From Sindora glabra (Eukaryota; Streptophyta; Magnoliopsida; Fabales; Fabaceae), in NCBI GenBank assembly GCA_020226215.1, contig CM035235.1:44173511-44237510 (forward strand): 64,000 nucleotides of DNA. The letters run 5' to 3'. Positions 1 to 10,932 of this stretch are shown here, piece by piece. Both the position numbers and the translations under genes were made by a program. The notes beneath the pieces were generated by a model. It was not told the origin of the DNA. It saw only the letters and a list, made by a program, of their open reading frames with translations, and made no database searches. Each line of letters opens with the position of its first letter. The stretch's first letter is position 1.

Positions 1-193
1 AGGGTCACATCAAATTGGAAGATGCTGCGTTTAATTGGAAGATATTGGGCCCTGATGTTCAGGAGGCTCATTACACTTATAAATTTTTCTCTACTTCACA
101 ATATGCTGAATCAATATGCAGCTAGATAATTGTTTTTATATTCATTACTTGTAGGAAGATCATGTTGCATGGGTTTGTGACTAGGATGAATAT

Positions 194-888
194 TGTCACG
201 GGCTGGTAGCTTTACAGCTGAAATCGTGCAGCGCATGCTTACCACTCTTGGCAAACATGCAAGCCTTCATTTTTTGTAAAGATAGTAGAACTCACAAGTC
301 TACAAAGCCAATATTGTATGCCACCAAAGTACTCGTGCATACTGGAGCGCAAGATCCTTCCATACAAGAAGTTTCTAGGCACTGTGCACTGAAATAAACA
401 ATTGAATAGGAAGAGAAACACTCCATTTGCTTGATTTATACCTCATTCCATAGCTTTGAGTGTGTAAGGGGATGAACACAAACTAACACACTTCATCCCT
501 AACTTAGTGTCTAGGTGCCCTACCAAGCCCTTGGCATACTCTACCCCTTAAAGAGCATTTTGAACATAACCCCTCATGTCAGAAGATGACATACTTTTTT
601 TTGAGTTGTCAAAAGGGCTTCTCACCATGCTTCGGGTGTTCGTTTCACATGAAAACTAACTGATATGAAGATAAAAATGCAAAGATCACAAAAATAGACT
701 TCTCAAACTATTTAAAATGACTAAAATACCCCTAAACTTGAGAAATTTGAGAAAAATAGTACACTAGTTGAATTAATCCCAAATTATAGCCATAGGATCG
801 TCACATACATGCTAGATTTTTCCACTAAGTCTTGTCATAATCAAAGCACAATTACTTATTGATTTGTCACAACTGTCAGCTTGTAACA
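194..888 (-). repeat. 3' LTR of the element in P5CDH
   Basis: About 695 bp, matching 2528-3258 through most of its length, including the block around AGTACACTAGTT (754-766 and 3130-3141). It starts TGTTACAAG and ends CGTGACA on the minus strand. Confidence 0.85.
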
Positions 889-902
889 TTCTCCCCTACT
901 TC
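889..902 (-). other. Polypurine tract
   Basis: On the minus strand this reads GAAGTAGGGGAGAA directly before the 3' LTR, the normal position of the plus-strand primer in an LTR element. The element at 21048 has a similar tract, AATGGGGGAGAA, in the same place. Confidence 0.7.
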
Positions 903-2513
903 AAATGTCAATTCCCTAATTAACATCTTAATCTAACATGGCTCCATGAAGAATCTACTTACTCTTTCGAAACGTCATGATAGTCTTCAACCTACTCGAC
1001 TAAGTTAGTCCCTTGACCGACTCATAGCTTGCCTTCTTGAATGCTATGAAATGTTTCCCCCATCTCGAATTTAGGCTATATATTTCCTCCACAACATAGG
1101 TATTCTCATGGCAAAATGCATCCTCCACAAGTTTCTCAAAAGGGCTACCTCTGTAGTTAACTTTTAAAGTGTCTCAACACTTTCTATTGCTGCATTCCTA
1201 CAAGCTCTCTTGAACTTGTTACCTCTATAATTCATCCAATGGGTAGTTGCCTCTGTAATCGTATGCTTATTGCCTTTATAGCTTGCACGAATGCCACCTC
1301 CACAGTAACCAAATTATGCGCCAACTCTATGCCTTATGATAAACGCTTAGCACTTTGAATTACCTATTAACAAGTATCTTGCACCTAGTTTCCCATTCCA
1401 CCAATACAAGAGACAAAGCTTATGCTTGATGTACATAAAAGGCCCCATAACCTCACTTCCAAATTGCTTATTTGCTTTTGATCAATCCATTGCACTTTGC
1501 AATGCCATTTTCACACTTAATTAGATCCATTGATCCTCTCTGGATCAATACCCTTTGGCATCTCACCAGCTATCGTAGCTTGACCTCAAAGTTAATGATC
1601 TCTAGCATCATAATTCTTATAACCACTTGGTGTGTGCCTTTAGACAAGTTTACAAGCATGTCCTCTGATGGCTCCCTCTCTTTAACTCACAAAAAAGGGT
1701 TAAGCATAAGGCACCCTCCACTCTAGCTTGAGATCCTTTTTGCATGTGCACAAGTAAATATGGTCATTGCTACAAAGTCCCTTGATAATATGTCTAATGT
1801 AGTGTTAGTCTACTACCACTCGTTTGAATCATTATTGCTATTCTACCAAGCAACTATGTAGGCTAGGCCACCACATCAAAGAATCATGTGGGAGATAATG
1901 CACACTTCATCAACCCACAGATTGTGCACATAGCATTAACTCCTCTAAACCTTTGCCTAGCTCTTTGGCTATGCTCCTCTGTGCAATATAAGTGATCCTT
2001 TCAAACCTCTTTGACATGATTTTGGAGCACTCTATCTAGAATGATCCGTTCATGCCTTCTAACTATGGTCATGTATTTTTACACGATCTATGGCTTCACC
2101 CTTTGATTCTTCCAATCCCTTAAGCAATTAAGCCCTTTAGAAAGACCAAGGTTTCTTTCACTAAATTAGCTATCAATTTCCTCATCCCTTTGGATGGTGG
2201 TTTGCATCCTTCGATGCCACTACTATGAATGAGTGCATAACTAATGTCCTATGCACACCAACAAGCAGGACAGCCCACTTGGCACAAATGCTTAGGCTTG
2301 ATGTACCAATCCATAATCACTCAAATAAATCATCCCACTAACACACCAGCTTCTTGGGCCAATCTAATCTCTTGAATCCATTGGTCAAGTCTTTGGCAAT
2401 GACACTATTGAGTTTGTGAGAATGATAATTTTGCACATCCCTCATATAACATTGGACAAGCTGTATCAAAACCAATTATGCCTATCCGATCTTGGCCTAC
2501 TAGCACAAACTGA
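890..2513 (-). other. Internal region of the LTR element, no readable gene
   Basis: About 1.6 kb between the primer sites. Frames on both strands are short and broken and I recognise no gag or pol motif. It is either a fully decayed gag region or the non-coding interior of a LARD-type element. Confidence 0.5.
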
Positions 2514-2525
2514 GCTCTAATACCA
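2514..2525 (-). other. Primer-binding site, tRNA-Met type
   Basis: Minus strand TGGTATTAGAGC, three bases inside the LTR end TGACA. It matches the common plant LTR-element PBS TGGTATCAGAGC with one change. Confidence 0.8.
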
Positions 2526-2527
2526 AA

Positions 2528-3258
2528 TGTCATCTGCCAATGGCTCTCTAGCTGAAATCATGTGGTGTATGCTTGCCACACTTGACAAACATGCCAGCCT
2601 TCCAACTTTAACCCACACAAGGCACTCCTAGTAAAGATAGCAAAACTCACAAATCTACAAGCCAATATTGTACGTTGCTAAAGCACTTGTGCATACCAGA
2701 CTGTAAGATCTTCCACACAAGAAACCTCTAGGCACTATGGATCAAAAAGGACAATTGAATAGGAAGAGGGACACTCTGTTCGCTTGATTTATGCCCCATT
2801 CCATAGTTTTGAATGTGTAGGGGGATGGCCACAAGTCAACACACTCCATCCCTAGCTTCAGTGTCTAGGTGCCCTATTAGGGCCTTTGCACACTTCACCC
2901 CTTTAAAGAGCATTTTGAACAAAACACCTCCCACTGAAAGATGACATACTTTTTCCAAGTTGTCATAAGGGCTTTTTTCCATGCTCCAAATGTCTATTTC
3001 ACACAAAAACCAACGAACACAAAGATGAAAATGCAAGAATCACAAATATGGGCTTTTCAAACTCTATCAAGTTCTTGAACCATTTGAAATGACTAAAATA
3101 CCCCCAAACTTTGGAAAATCAAGAAAATAGTACACTAGTTAGATTGATTCCAAATTATAGCCACAAGACCATCATAGCATGTTAGATTTTTCTACCAAGT
3201 TTTGTCTTAATCCGAGTACATTTGGCTATTGAACTGTCAGAACTATCAACTTGTGACA
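2528..3258 (-). repeat. 5' LTR of the element in P5CDH
   Basis: About 731 bp. On the minus strand it starts TGTCACAAGTTG at 3258 and ends GATGACA at 2528, next to the PBS. P5CDH coding sequence resumes within a few bases of its outer edge. Confidence 0.85.
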
Positions 3259-3313
3259 ACATGCATGTAGTTGTCAAAAGTGCTCGGCTCGACCAATGTT
3301 GTTCATGCATGAG

Positions 3314-3667
3314 GTCAATCACATTGCTTTTTCTTTTTTCTTTTTTTTGAAGTATTCTTTGGTCTTTCAATGTGCCAAAAACTAGGGTGAGATTACAATT
3401 ATGAGTAGAAAAATGTCACATTCGCTAATTTCTATTCAAGATATTGCACTAACTGCACAATCTGATTTATTCTGATTCTATGTGTTCTGTCTGCTAACAT
3501 ATGAGCAACGAGTGCACTTCAGTGCACAAACTCAACTACATTTATCATTTTCTATTGCAATTATATTCTACTTCGAGCACAATATTTTTTCCCTATCATC
3601 TAGGGATATATTTTTTTTTGTATATTATCATTCTAACCCCTTGGAATTTTCTATTTCCCTTGTTCAC
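3314..3667 (+). other. P5CDH pseudogene intron after the catalytic exon
   Basis: Starts with GT after the MLFMHE codons and ends CAC where AG is expected, directly before the NWS codons. T-rich. The acceptor is therefore lost by a single base change. Frames reading through it are by chance. Confidence 0.7.
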
Positions 3668-4893
3668 AACTGGTCCACAACTTACTTCGTAACTAAGTTG
3701 AAAGATCTAGCTGAAAGAAGAATGCTCGAAGACTTAACAATTGGTCCAGTCTTGACCCTAAGTATACTTTTGCTTTTACTTGATTTGCTTTGCTCATTTC
3801 AAATTCCTCTTTATTGACCAGAAATGTTTTGTTTATTTTAAAATCTTGATTTTTTTTCATTTATTACAGTTTACAACTAAGTCAATGCTGGAACACAAGA
3901 ATAAATTATTTGAGATATCACGTTCCAAGCTGCTCTTTTTAGGTGAGCCTTTGAAAAACCATTCAATTCCAGCCATTTACGGTGCTATAAAACCGACTAC
4001 CATTTATATGCATCTTGAGGAAATTTTGAAGGAGAAAAATTATGGAGCTTGTGACTAAAAAAATTTTTGGACCATTCCAGGTATGGAAAAGGAAACTCAG
4101 CATGCAACTTGCACCTTTTCATTTGTCATATGGTGATGTCAGTGTGCTCTTTCCTTGAAATATATGACTTTTTTTATCATGCATCCAAATCATTACTGAC
4201 TATAAAAGTGATCAACTCCCATTGGTATTGGATGTTTTGGAGAGAATGAATGCCTATCTTACAGCTGTTGTAGTTTCAAATGATCTCCTCTTTTTTCAGG
4301 CAAGTTTTAAGGATGAAGATTCGCTGGTTGTGTTTACTTGTCTAAAATATTCTTCAGAACTGATCCGAAATGTCCTTTTATCATCAAATATAAATTTCCA
4401 GCAAGTCATCGGGAGTACAGTAAGTGGGACTAGATATGCTGGTCTAGAAGCAGGAACAACAGGTGTGCGACAAAACCATTGGTAAGCATAAAAAGATTCA
4501 CTCTTAATTATGCAGGAAAATAGTTACACATGCTTAAATTTGTCTAAAACAATAAAAGATGCTGCAGGTTTAGACCTGCTGGAGATCCAAGAGATGCAGG
4601 CATTGGAACTCCAGAGGCAATAAAGATTGTCTGGTCTTACCACAGAGAGATTATATATGATTTTGGGCCTATGCCAAATAAAGGGGAAATTCCACCATCA
4701 ACCTGAAAATTATCCTGTTTATTTGAACAGAGAAAAAAAATCAGAGATATGTAGTATGTATCTTTTTTTTCGGTGGAGTGTAGGCAAACCATTCCCCATC
4801 ATAATTCATGCGAGATTGGCGATAGCTTTTCTTCTGAGTTCAAGATAGTTATTTTTTTTAGTCGATATATCAATTACTGGCTTTCATTCTATC

Positions 4894-5056
4894 CTAAGAT
4901 TTAAAAAATAGTCCGTGACCACAATATTACCCCACAATATTGCATTTGTAGACCAGACTTTATCCACAATTTTGCACTGTTATGTCCGCATTTTTCTGCA
5001 TTGATCCACATTGTAGTGATACTTTGACCCAACAGCAACCAGAATTTAAATCCTTG
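4894..5056 (+). mobile_element. hAT-type MITE, copy 1
   Basis: 163 bp, starting CTAAGATTTAAAAAATAG and ending TTTAAATCCTTG (inverted CAAGGATTTAAA). The interior has the family's run of GCAATATT, CCGCATTTTTCTGCA and GACC blocks. Flanks ATTCTATC and ATTTTGTG agree at 5 of 8 positions, a decayed 8-bp duplication. It lies 190 bp past the P5CDH stop. Confidence 0.7.
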
Positions 5057-6272
5057 ATTTTGTGTAAAATTTTCAAAGGGAAGGAAAAAATGATTCCTTG
5101 ATACGGAACTTATGGTGGGGTATGGCAGAATTATAGATTCACAAAAATATTAATATTTTGATTCTCAGTACTTTAATTTTTAAGAAATGTAATATTATTA
5201 TATTTAATTTAATTAAAAATATTATAATATTATATTTTAATTAATTATATATTTTTATAAATATTATTGATATGAAAAATTAAGAAGTCAATAATAGCGA
5301 ATGATAGTAAGAGGTGGTCACTAGTAGTAAGTGATGACTGACGATGATAACCAATAGTGAGTGATGGGTGACAAAAATTATCAATGATGGATGGTGGCAA
5401 TGGCAATTATTGTTATTGGTGGTGAGTGGTAAATGATAAAGGTTATTAATGACAGGTGATGGCTATAACAATTATCAATAACGAATGATAATAATCGGTG
5501 ATAGTAATAATGAGTAGTGATTAATGATAATCAGTAATCTTTAATCATCATAAGTGATGATAGATAAAATGCTAATAATAATAAATTTTTATATGAGAAA
5601 ATATTGAACCGAAATAATTTTGAAAAATATTAAAAAGACTCCACAAAGCAAATGTGAGTCGGGAAAGCTGAATTGGTGCACCTTGTTCTATACCAAGCAT
5701 TCAGGAATCAAAGAATCACATGTAAAATCTAATATTATTATTATCAACATTAACCATTTAATAAAACGGTAAAAATTAAGACTAAGTTTAAGGTGTTTTT
5801 TATGCATAAATCATGGCTATAAAAAATATTGAGAGTGAAAACAGAGTGATTCTGTTCTACTAGGAAGTTGGAGTAGACAATGTCTTTGCTAGGGTGTGGT
5901 TGGCTAAAGCTAGGAGTGGAAATAAGGAATTAAAGATTTATTTCACTCTTGTGGTAGATTTATAGCATTTAAGCTTTTTTTTAACTATTTTTTGCAATTT
6001 TGAAATGATAAAAACGGCATTAAGACTCATTCATGTTAATAATATTGTTGCGTTTTTTTTAGAGTTGTGTATTTTTTTTTAATTTCGTACAATGATCAGT
6101 TTTTAAGTATAATCGGTAATAATTATAAGTGATTATGAAGAATCAGAAAGGGAAATGTCTAATAAGTATTAATCAAGTGGAGATGAAAGCAATGATTTGA
6201 TAGATGAGAAAGAAGAGGATGAAGATGATGACGGGAATTGAATGTTGACTTGTTACTTTTATTGAGTTGTGT
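5057..6272. other. Intergenic AT-rich DNA with a degenerate GAT-rich tract
   Basis: No gene seen. From about 5285 to 5580 the plus strand is a degenerate low-complexity run built from GTGATG, GATAAT and AATGATG words with no constant period. From 6140 to 6240 it is purine-rich (GATGAAGATGATGACGGG). Neither end carries a recognised function. Confidence 0.55.
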
Positions 6273-6275
6273 CTT
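6273..6275. other. Left target-site duplication CTT
   Basis: CTT directly before CACTA; repeated at 13743-13745 directly after the right terminus. Confidence 0.85.
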
Positions 6276-6289
6276 CACTACAACATTTT

Positions 6290-6600
6290 CCACTTACGAC
6301 AACACTAAAATTAGCAACGGTTACAAATTGTTATCTTAAATATAAAGAGGCAACATTTTTTTAGTGTTGTCTTTTATTTTTTACTTAGGCAACACTTATT
6401 AAGCAACACTAAAAGAATCCTTACCTAAAAAAGAATAGGCAACACTTAAATTATTGTTGTTAGGTAAAATCATTGCCTATTATAAGAAAGACAACACTAA
6501 ATTAGTGTTGTCAAATTATGATTCATAAGCAACATTAAAATTATTGCTTATTATTGAATAAGCAACATTATTTTTGTGTTGCCTTTATAAATTATTTTAG
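6290..6600. repeat. Left subterminal repeats of CACTA-1
   Basis: About ten copies of a 10-15 bp word around AGGCAACACT or its complement AGTGTTGCC, in both orientations. Such arrays bind the element's own subterminal-binding protein in En/Spm. The same words appear at the right ends here and at 58435-63181. Confidence 0.75.
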
Positions 6601-8830
6601 GTATTAAAATATATATTTATTTTTTCTAAAATATTAAATTATACTTTTAAAATCAATTTTTAATTATATTTTTTAAATTCTGCATTAAAAATATTAATAT
6701 ACTTTAATAAAAATAAGAAAACTATTAAAATATAATAATATTTGATTTGATGCTTTGTCAACACTTTTTGAAAAGAATTTTTATTTTTTAATATATTTTT
6801 CCAAAATTCTTCTCTAAAGATGTCAAAAACAAGTATTTGAGTGAAATTGTCTGAGAACCATAATGATGTAGTGACGTAGTCTATAAAATAGGCATTGAGA
6901 TTTTGTAAAAATACAAAGGGAGATGAGCAATTGTTATAAAATTTCTTAAACCATAACAATAACTTGACCCAAAACAATTATTATAAAATTTCAACAAAAA
7001 TCTAATTTTCAACTTTCTGAAAACACACTGCGAACGGGGACTTCTCTTCTCACAGAAGGAGGACGGGTCTTCTCATCGAGTTGCACCGATTCAGCAGTTC
7101 ATTGTATCAGCTGAGCTTCTCACTATGCTTCACCATCTCATTTCATCTTCATTGCTCCATCTTCTTCGTCGCTCACACCACGATAACTGATTTTTTCTTA
7201 ATCTATCCTATTTCTCCTCATTTGTCCTATATATTCTGCAATTCCCATTTATTGTTGTTTTACCTGATGTATTTTTCTCTTGATTTGTCTATTCTTCTCT
7301 ATCTCCATTGTTTTGTTCTACTGCATTATTCAGTTTCAATTCCATCCTGATTTTACTATATTTCATCAGTTATAAATGTGGAGGATAGGGATTTTAGATT
7401 CTTATCTTGAAAAAGTCATGAAAATTTTACTGTATATCAAGTCTAATAATATGAGTGCACTTAGCTCCATATATGATGGAGTTTAGCAGCTCAAATCAAG
7501 CTATTATCTAGCTAGCTTGAAGCTAGAACAGGGCAATTAGAAGTATGAATGTTGATATAAAAAATGCTTGAGAATATGCTTATAGATTGGTTTGCGATGC
7601 TCTTCACTCAAAGGCCAGCTTGTTGAATGATGAAATGCACAAGAGTGAATGATGGCATAGATGAAAGATATAGGCAAACAAGGAAAGTGAAACCAATCCG
7701 CAAAGGATACCCTGAAATGTGGGGTTAAGCTTAAGAAATTCAGAAGTCTGGATGTTTAGCAGCATTTAATTCTTAGGATGCAATGTACAGGACAAGATGT
7801 TCAGTCCCTTTGTTTTGCCGAAGGGATGTTATTTGATAGGGAATACTGGCATCAAAGGACAATGAAGCTGTCCTGATCTTACGGGATAAGGATTTTAGGT
7901 GGTGGTTGTTGGTCAATGACAGAATGTACGAGGATCTTAAAAATTTCAGAGAAATTGATTATGGTTAACCAAGCTAAGGACCTGAGAACATTTTGCTAGT
8001 CTAGTGACTGTTCCTTATTTTAATTGAAGACAATACTCGATTTTGTTTATTTCTAATATTTATGCCTAATAATTACAACATAGAAATCCATGTTACATTT
8101 CTTTGTGTAACAGTAGCATTGTGCTGGATTATGATTTTTCTGGTGGGGTTATATTATGAAAATCCCCATGTTTTTAACTTCACTTTTGAACTCAAGGATA
8201 ACTACCCCATAGTAAAATTTCTCATCTATGTGAATTTTCCTCATATTCCGTCCTAAGGCACGCCACATTTTTCCGTCATTACCTGAATTAAACGTGCACC
8301 TCAACAAAAGCCAAAAGTTGTAATTGTCTGCTAGTGTTGATATCTGCATTCAGAGGATCCATGAAAGTTAACAAGGTATACGTAGGAAAGTTAACAAAAA
8401 CCAAAAGCTATAATTTGTGAATGGATGAAAGAAGTCTGAATTGCTCTAACCAAAAAGCGTAGGGTATAAGTAGGATTTCCTAGTCAAATTTTAGTTGTTT
8501 TTGTTAGTTTGACGGAGGAGTAATTTACTCCTTTCGAAAGATATGCAAGTTTGATTTCTTTCAAGTGGTGTAACTTGGGTGTATCTAAACTGAATCATTG
8601 TGAGAGGATTTTTTAAGTTCTGAATCTAAGAAGTAACATTTGACGGAAAAGAAATAGGGTTTTGTGTCTACATTGTTATTGTTTAATAAAAGTAAAGCTA
8701 GTACAGTGTCATTATTTACTTTTTGCTGCTGTATTACTGTGTTGTGCCGTGTCTGAGTTGTTCTTCAAGTCATTCAATATGTTAATCAAGTACTTGTCTA
8801 TCTGTATAGTTTTGTATACTAGATTGTTCT
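6601..8830. other. CACTA-1 interior, left part, origin unclear
   Basis: No transposase motif. The segment 7021-7350 is GC-richer then strongly T/C-rich, like a leader. The segment about 7560-7990 has ordinary base composition, with exon-like stretches but stops in every frame. It could be a captured host-gene fragment or decayed element DNA; I cannot name a parent. Confidence 0.4.
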
Positions 8831-8996
8831 CATGGATTTAAATTGCAGTTGTGGTCGCGATCGCGGTCACATTGCGATACAGACTAATGCGTAAAAATAC
8901 GGCCATAATGATCTAAAATTGCAGAAAATCGCGGATGTGGTTTGGTCCAAAAATGCACTGCAATATTGCGGTCGTAGATCATTTTTTAAATCTTAG
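8831..8996 (-). mobile_element. hAT-type MITE, copy 2, inside CACTA-1
   Basis: 166 bp, in inverted orientation to the other copies: CATGGATTTAAATTGC at the left and TTTAAATCTTAG at the right (inverted CTAAGATTTAAAAAAT). ATTGTTCT flanks it exactly on both sides (8823-8830 and 8997-9004), an 8-bp target duplication typical of hAT elements. It inserted after CACTA-1 formed. Confidence 0.85.
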
Positions 8997-10932
8997 ATTG
9001 TTCTATTTCTGATACTTTGTGTATAGTTACATCAATCATGTAATAGCTTTGTAGGTCAATTTGGGGAATGAATTACTTCCACATGCCCCTGCTGAAGTTA
9101 ACTCTATTTTGATGTATGATGCTACGGGCATTTTGTATCCCATTGAAAGCCAATCCCACTAAACTTGAAAGTGAAATTCAAACAAGAAAATATGAGTCTA
9201 AGAGCCAATCCCATTGAGACCCCAGGTACTGGTTGCTTCATTTTAATATCATAACCAAAAATAAAATAATAATGGAGTAAAAATAACCTAAGTTATGCCT
9301 CTACCTAGGATATCTGGCTAATGTTTGAGATAGGATTTTGGTAATCACTTCTGAGTATCAAACTTGTGAAGAGCTTTGAAATTGCTCTTTTGTTGTTGGA
9401 CAAGTTGTACTAATGCTGAATAGTTGTCCAACTGGTTGCATGTAAAGTTAACAAGGTATATGAATCTGTTGATCAAATTGTTAAATTGACTGTGGATTCG
9501 ATAAATTGTTAAATTGATTAATCACCAACATGTTACCTCTTATCAACTAAAGGGCTTGTGTTCCGTCACTTGTTAAATTGTGACTTTATATTAATATTTG
9601 TAAAAACAAAATTAGTTTCAAAATATAAATACTGCGTTAAATTTAGAAAGCATATTACATTGTGGGTTCCATCACTTCTGGGTACAGAATCTAAACTGGA
9701 GGAAGAACCGAAGAGAGGTAGAGAAGAAAACGAGACGAAGCATTAAAATAATTACAATGGCAGCTACCACAAAATAAGGAGACAATAAAGGGAGAAATAA
9801 GGGAAACAAACAAGGAGTTAAAAAAAACAGTGGGCAGTAAGTTTTCTGATGCCAGGGTGAGCCAATAAAAACAAAATTCAAAATCGAAATACCAAAAGAG
9901 CAATTCATTAAGTCCAAAGAAGAAATGTTCCAAAAATTATGGATTAACAAATCTTTTATTTCATTTCATTTCATGATATATTTAAAATATGAGATACTTG
10001 TCTAAGAAAAACATGAAATGATATATTTTATAGTTAACGTAATAACATCTATGTTAGTGTAGACTTTAAATAGTATTGCTAGCTAAAAAAGGTGACTTCA
10101 TGCTGTTATATAATTATTTTAGATTTTATATTAGGTGACTTTTTTTTATACAATTTCCCACATTTTTACATTTTTTTTAATTGAACCGTAATGCTAAAAT
10201 TTTTATTATTAATTCTTATTCTTGGATTAAATTTAGAAACTGTTCCTTTAAATTTAAAAATCACCCAATAGCATTAAATTTAATATTTTATTACAATTTA
10301 ATAGGATGTAATTTTGAAATCTCAATGCTGCAGTACTAGTAAATATTTTTCCTTTAGCATTACTATTTTATCAATTATGAGTCTGGCGATGAAAAAAGGG
10401 AAGTGCATGTCAGTAAAGAAAGGCGGTTTCATTTCACTTCAAGATGTGATTAGTGGGTGGTATCAGTGTTAATGGAATCAGAATCCAGAGGTTCTAAGAT
10501 CCTAACTAATAATTGTATAAAACCCAGAGGTTCTGAATTACTCTTTTGAGTTTTGTTTTCCAATTTCTAATCTTTCATGTCAAAGAAATGGGTTATTAGT
10601 TTTCATCTCAGTTTTCATGTCTACACGAGGCAAACATATAAAATGAGTATGAATTGGAGAGCGAAGTTCTAGAGGTAGACAAAATCAGAAAGCACTCTGC
10701 TGCTCATTGCAGTGCTGCATGTGTATGTGTCAGAGAAAGAGTCACCTGAGTTGGAATATAAATACGGTGCTCACTGCAGTGCTGCATGTGTATGATTGTC
10801 ATCATATAAAATGAAACTTTTCCTATTTTCAATCCTTTGAAAAAAAACTAAGATCCTATATATGACTATATTCTGCACAATGCCTAGTGAGTGTTCGTTG
10901 AAATTTAATAATCAATTTGCTACTTGTTGCAG
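8997..10932. other. CACTA-1 interior, middle part, no gene recognised
   Basis: AT-rich with short broken frames. A 25-base direct repeat around GCAGTGCTGCATGTGTATG occurs near 10703 and 10770. From 10930 the transposase exons start. Confidence 0.5.

Larger units (their letters stand above)
194..3258 (-). mobile_element. Non-autonomous LTR retrotransposon inserted in the P5CDH exon
   Basis: Two diverged direct repeats (194-888 and 2528-3258) flank about 1.64 kb. Read on the minus strand, both repeats start TGT(T/C)ACAAG and end TGACA, as LTRs do. Just inside the 5' LTR is TGGTATTAGAGC (2514-2525), one mismatch from the usual plant primer-binding site TGGTATCAGAGC for initiator tRNA-Met. Just inside the 3' LTR is a purine tract (889-902). 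No protease, integrase or reverse transcriptase motif is readable and no long frame survives, so it depended on other elements. Flanks are AATAT (189-193) and AACAT at the other side, a plausible decayed 5-bp target duplication. LTR divergence is easily seen by eye, so the insertion is old. It is a relative of the elements at 21048 and 42605. Confidence 0.85.
1..4706 (+). pseudogene. ALDH12A1: Delta-1-pyrroline-5-carboxylate dehydrogenase (ALDH12A1/P5CDH) pseudogene, 3' half
   Basis: The intact enzyme is a mitochondrial NAD-dependent dehydrogenase that oxidises P5C/glutamate semialdehyde to glutamate in proline breakdown. Readable exons: about 1-69 (IKLEDAAFNWKILGPDVQE); 154-193 continued at about 3263-3313 (VAWVCD, then CQKCSAR with the catalytic Cys codon at 3281-3283, then MLFMHE); 3668-3757 (LAERRMLEDLTIGPVLT); 3870-4080 (GEPLKNHSIPAIYGAIKPT to IFGPFQ); about 4189-4299 (DQLPLVLDVLERMNAYLTA); 4402-4481 (VSGTRYAGLEAGTTG); 4568-4706 (AGDPRDAGIGTPEAIK, ending PPST and stop). 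Damage: CAG to TAG stop before the active site, LTR retrotransposon inside the catalytic exon, acceptor AG to AC at 3666-3667, donor GT to CT at 3758, frameshift near 4050, decayed acceptor near 4189. Introns are kept, so this is duplicated or relict genomic DNA rather than a retrocopy. The 5' half lies before the window. Family identity rests on recalled conserved blocks and is strong. Confidence 0.9.

Noticed and set aside
1472..1726. An 84-codon plus-strand frame
   Set aside because: It is antisense inside the LTR element that runs on the minus strand and matches nothing I recognise.
3482..3817. An open frame of 111 codons across the P5CDH region
   Set aside because: Its first two thirds read a T-rich intron; only the last part (HNWSTTYFV to VLT) is a P5CDH exon. 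It is not a separate gene.
6290..6600. A CRISPR-like array (regular short repeats)
   Set aside because: Spacing is irregular, the repeats occur in both orientations, and they sit at a CACTA terminus in a plant genome.
6660..6977. A 105-codon minus-strand frame in CACTA-1
   Set aside because: It is rich in F, K, N and I from A/T runs and has no motif; it lies next to subterminal repeats.
8820..9004. An 11-bp target duplication TAGATTGTTCT suggesting a Mutator-type MITE
   Set aside because: The first three bases on the right belong to the element's own end (CTTAG). With copy 3 as guide the duplication is 8 bp, which fits hAT.
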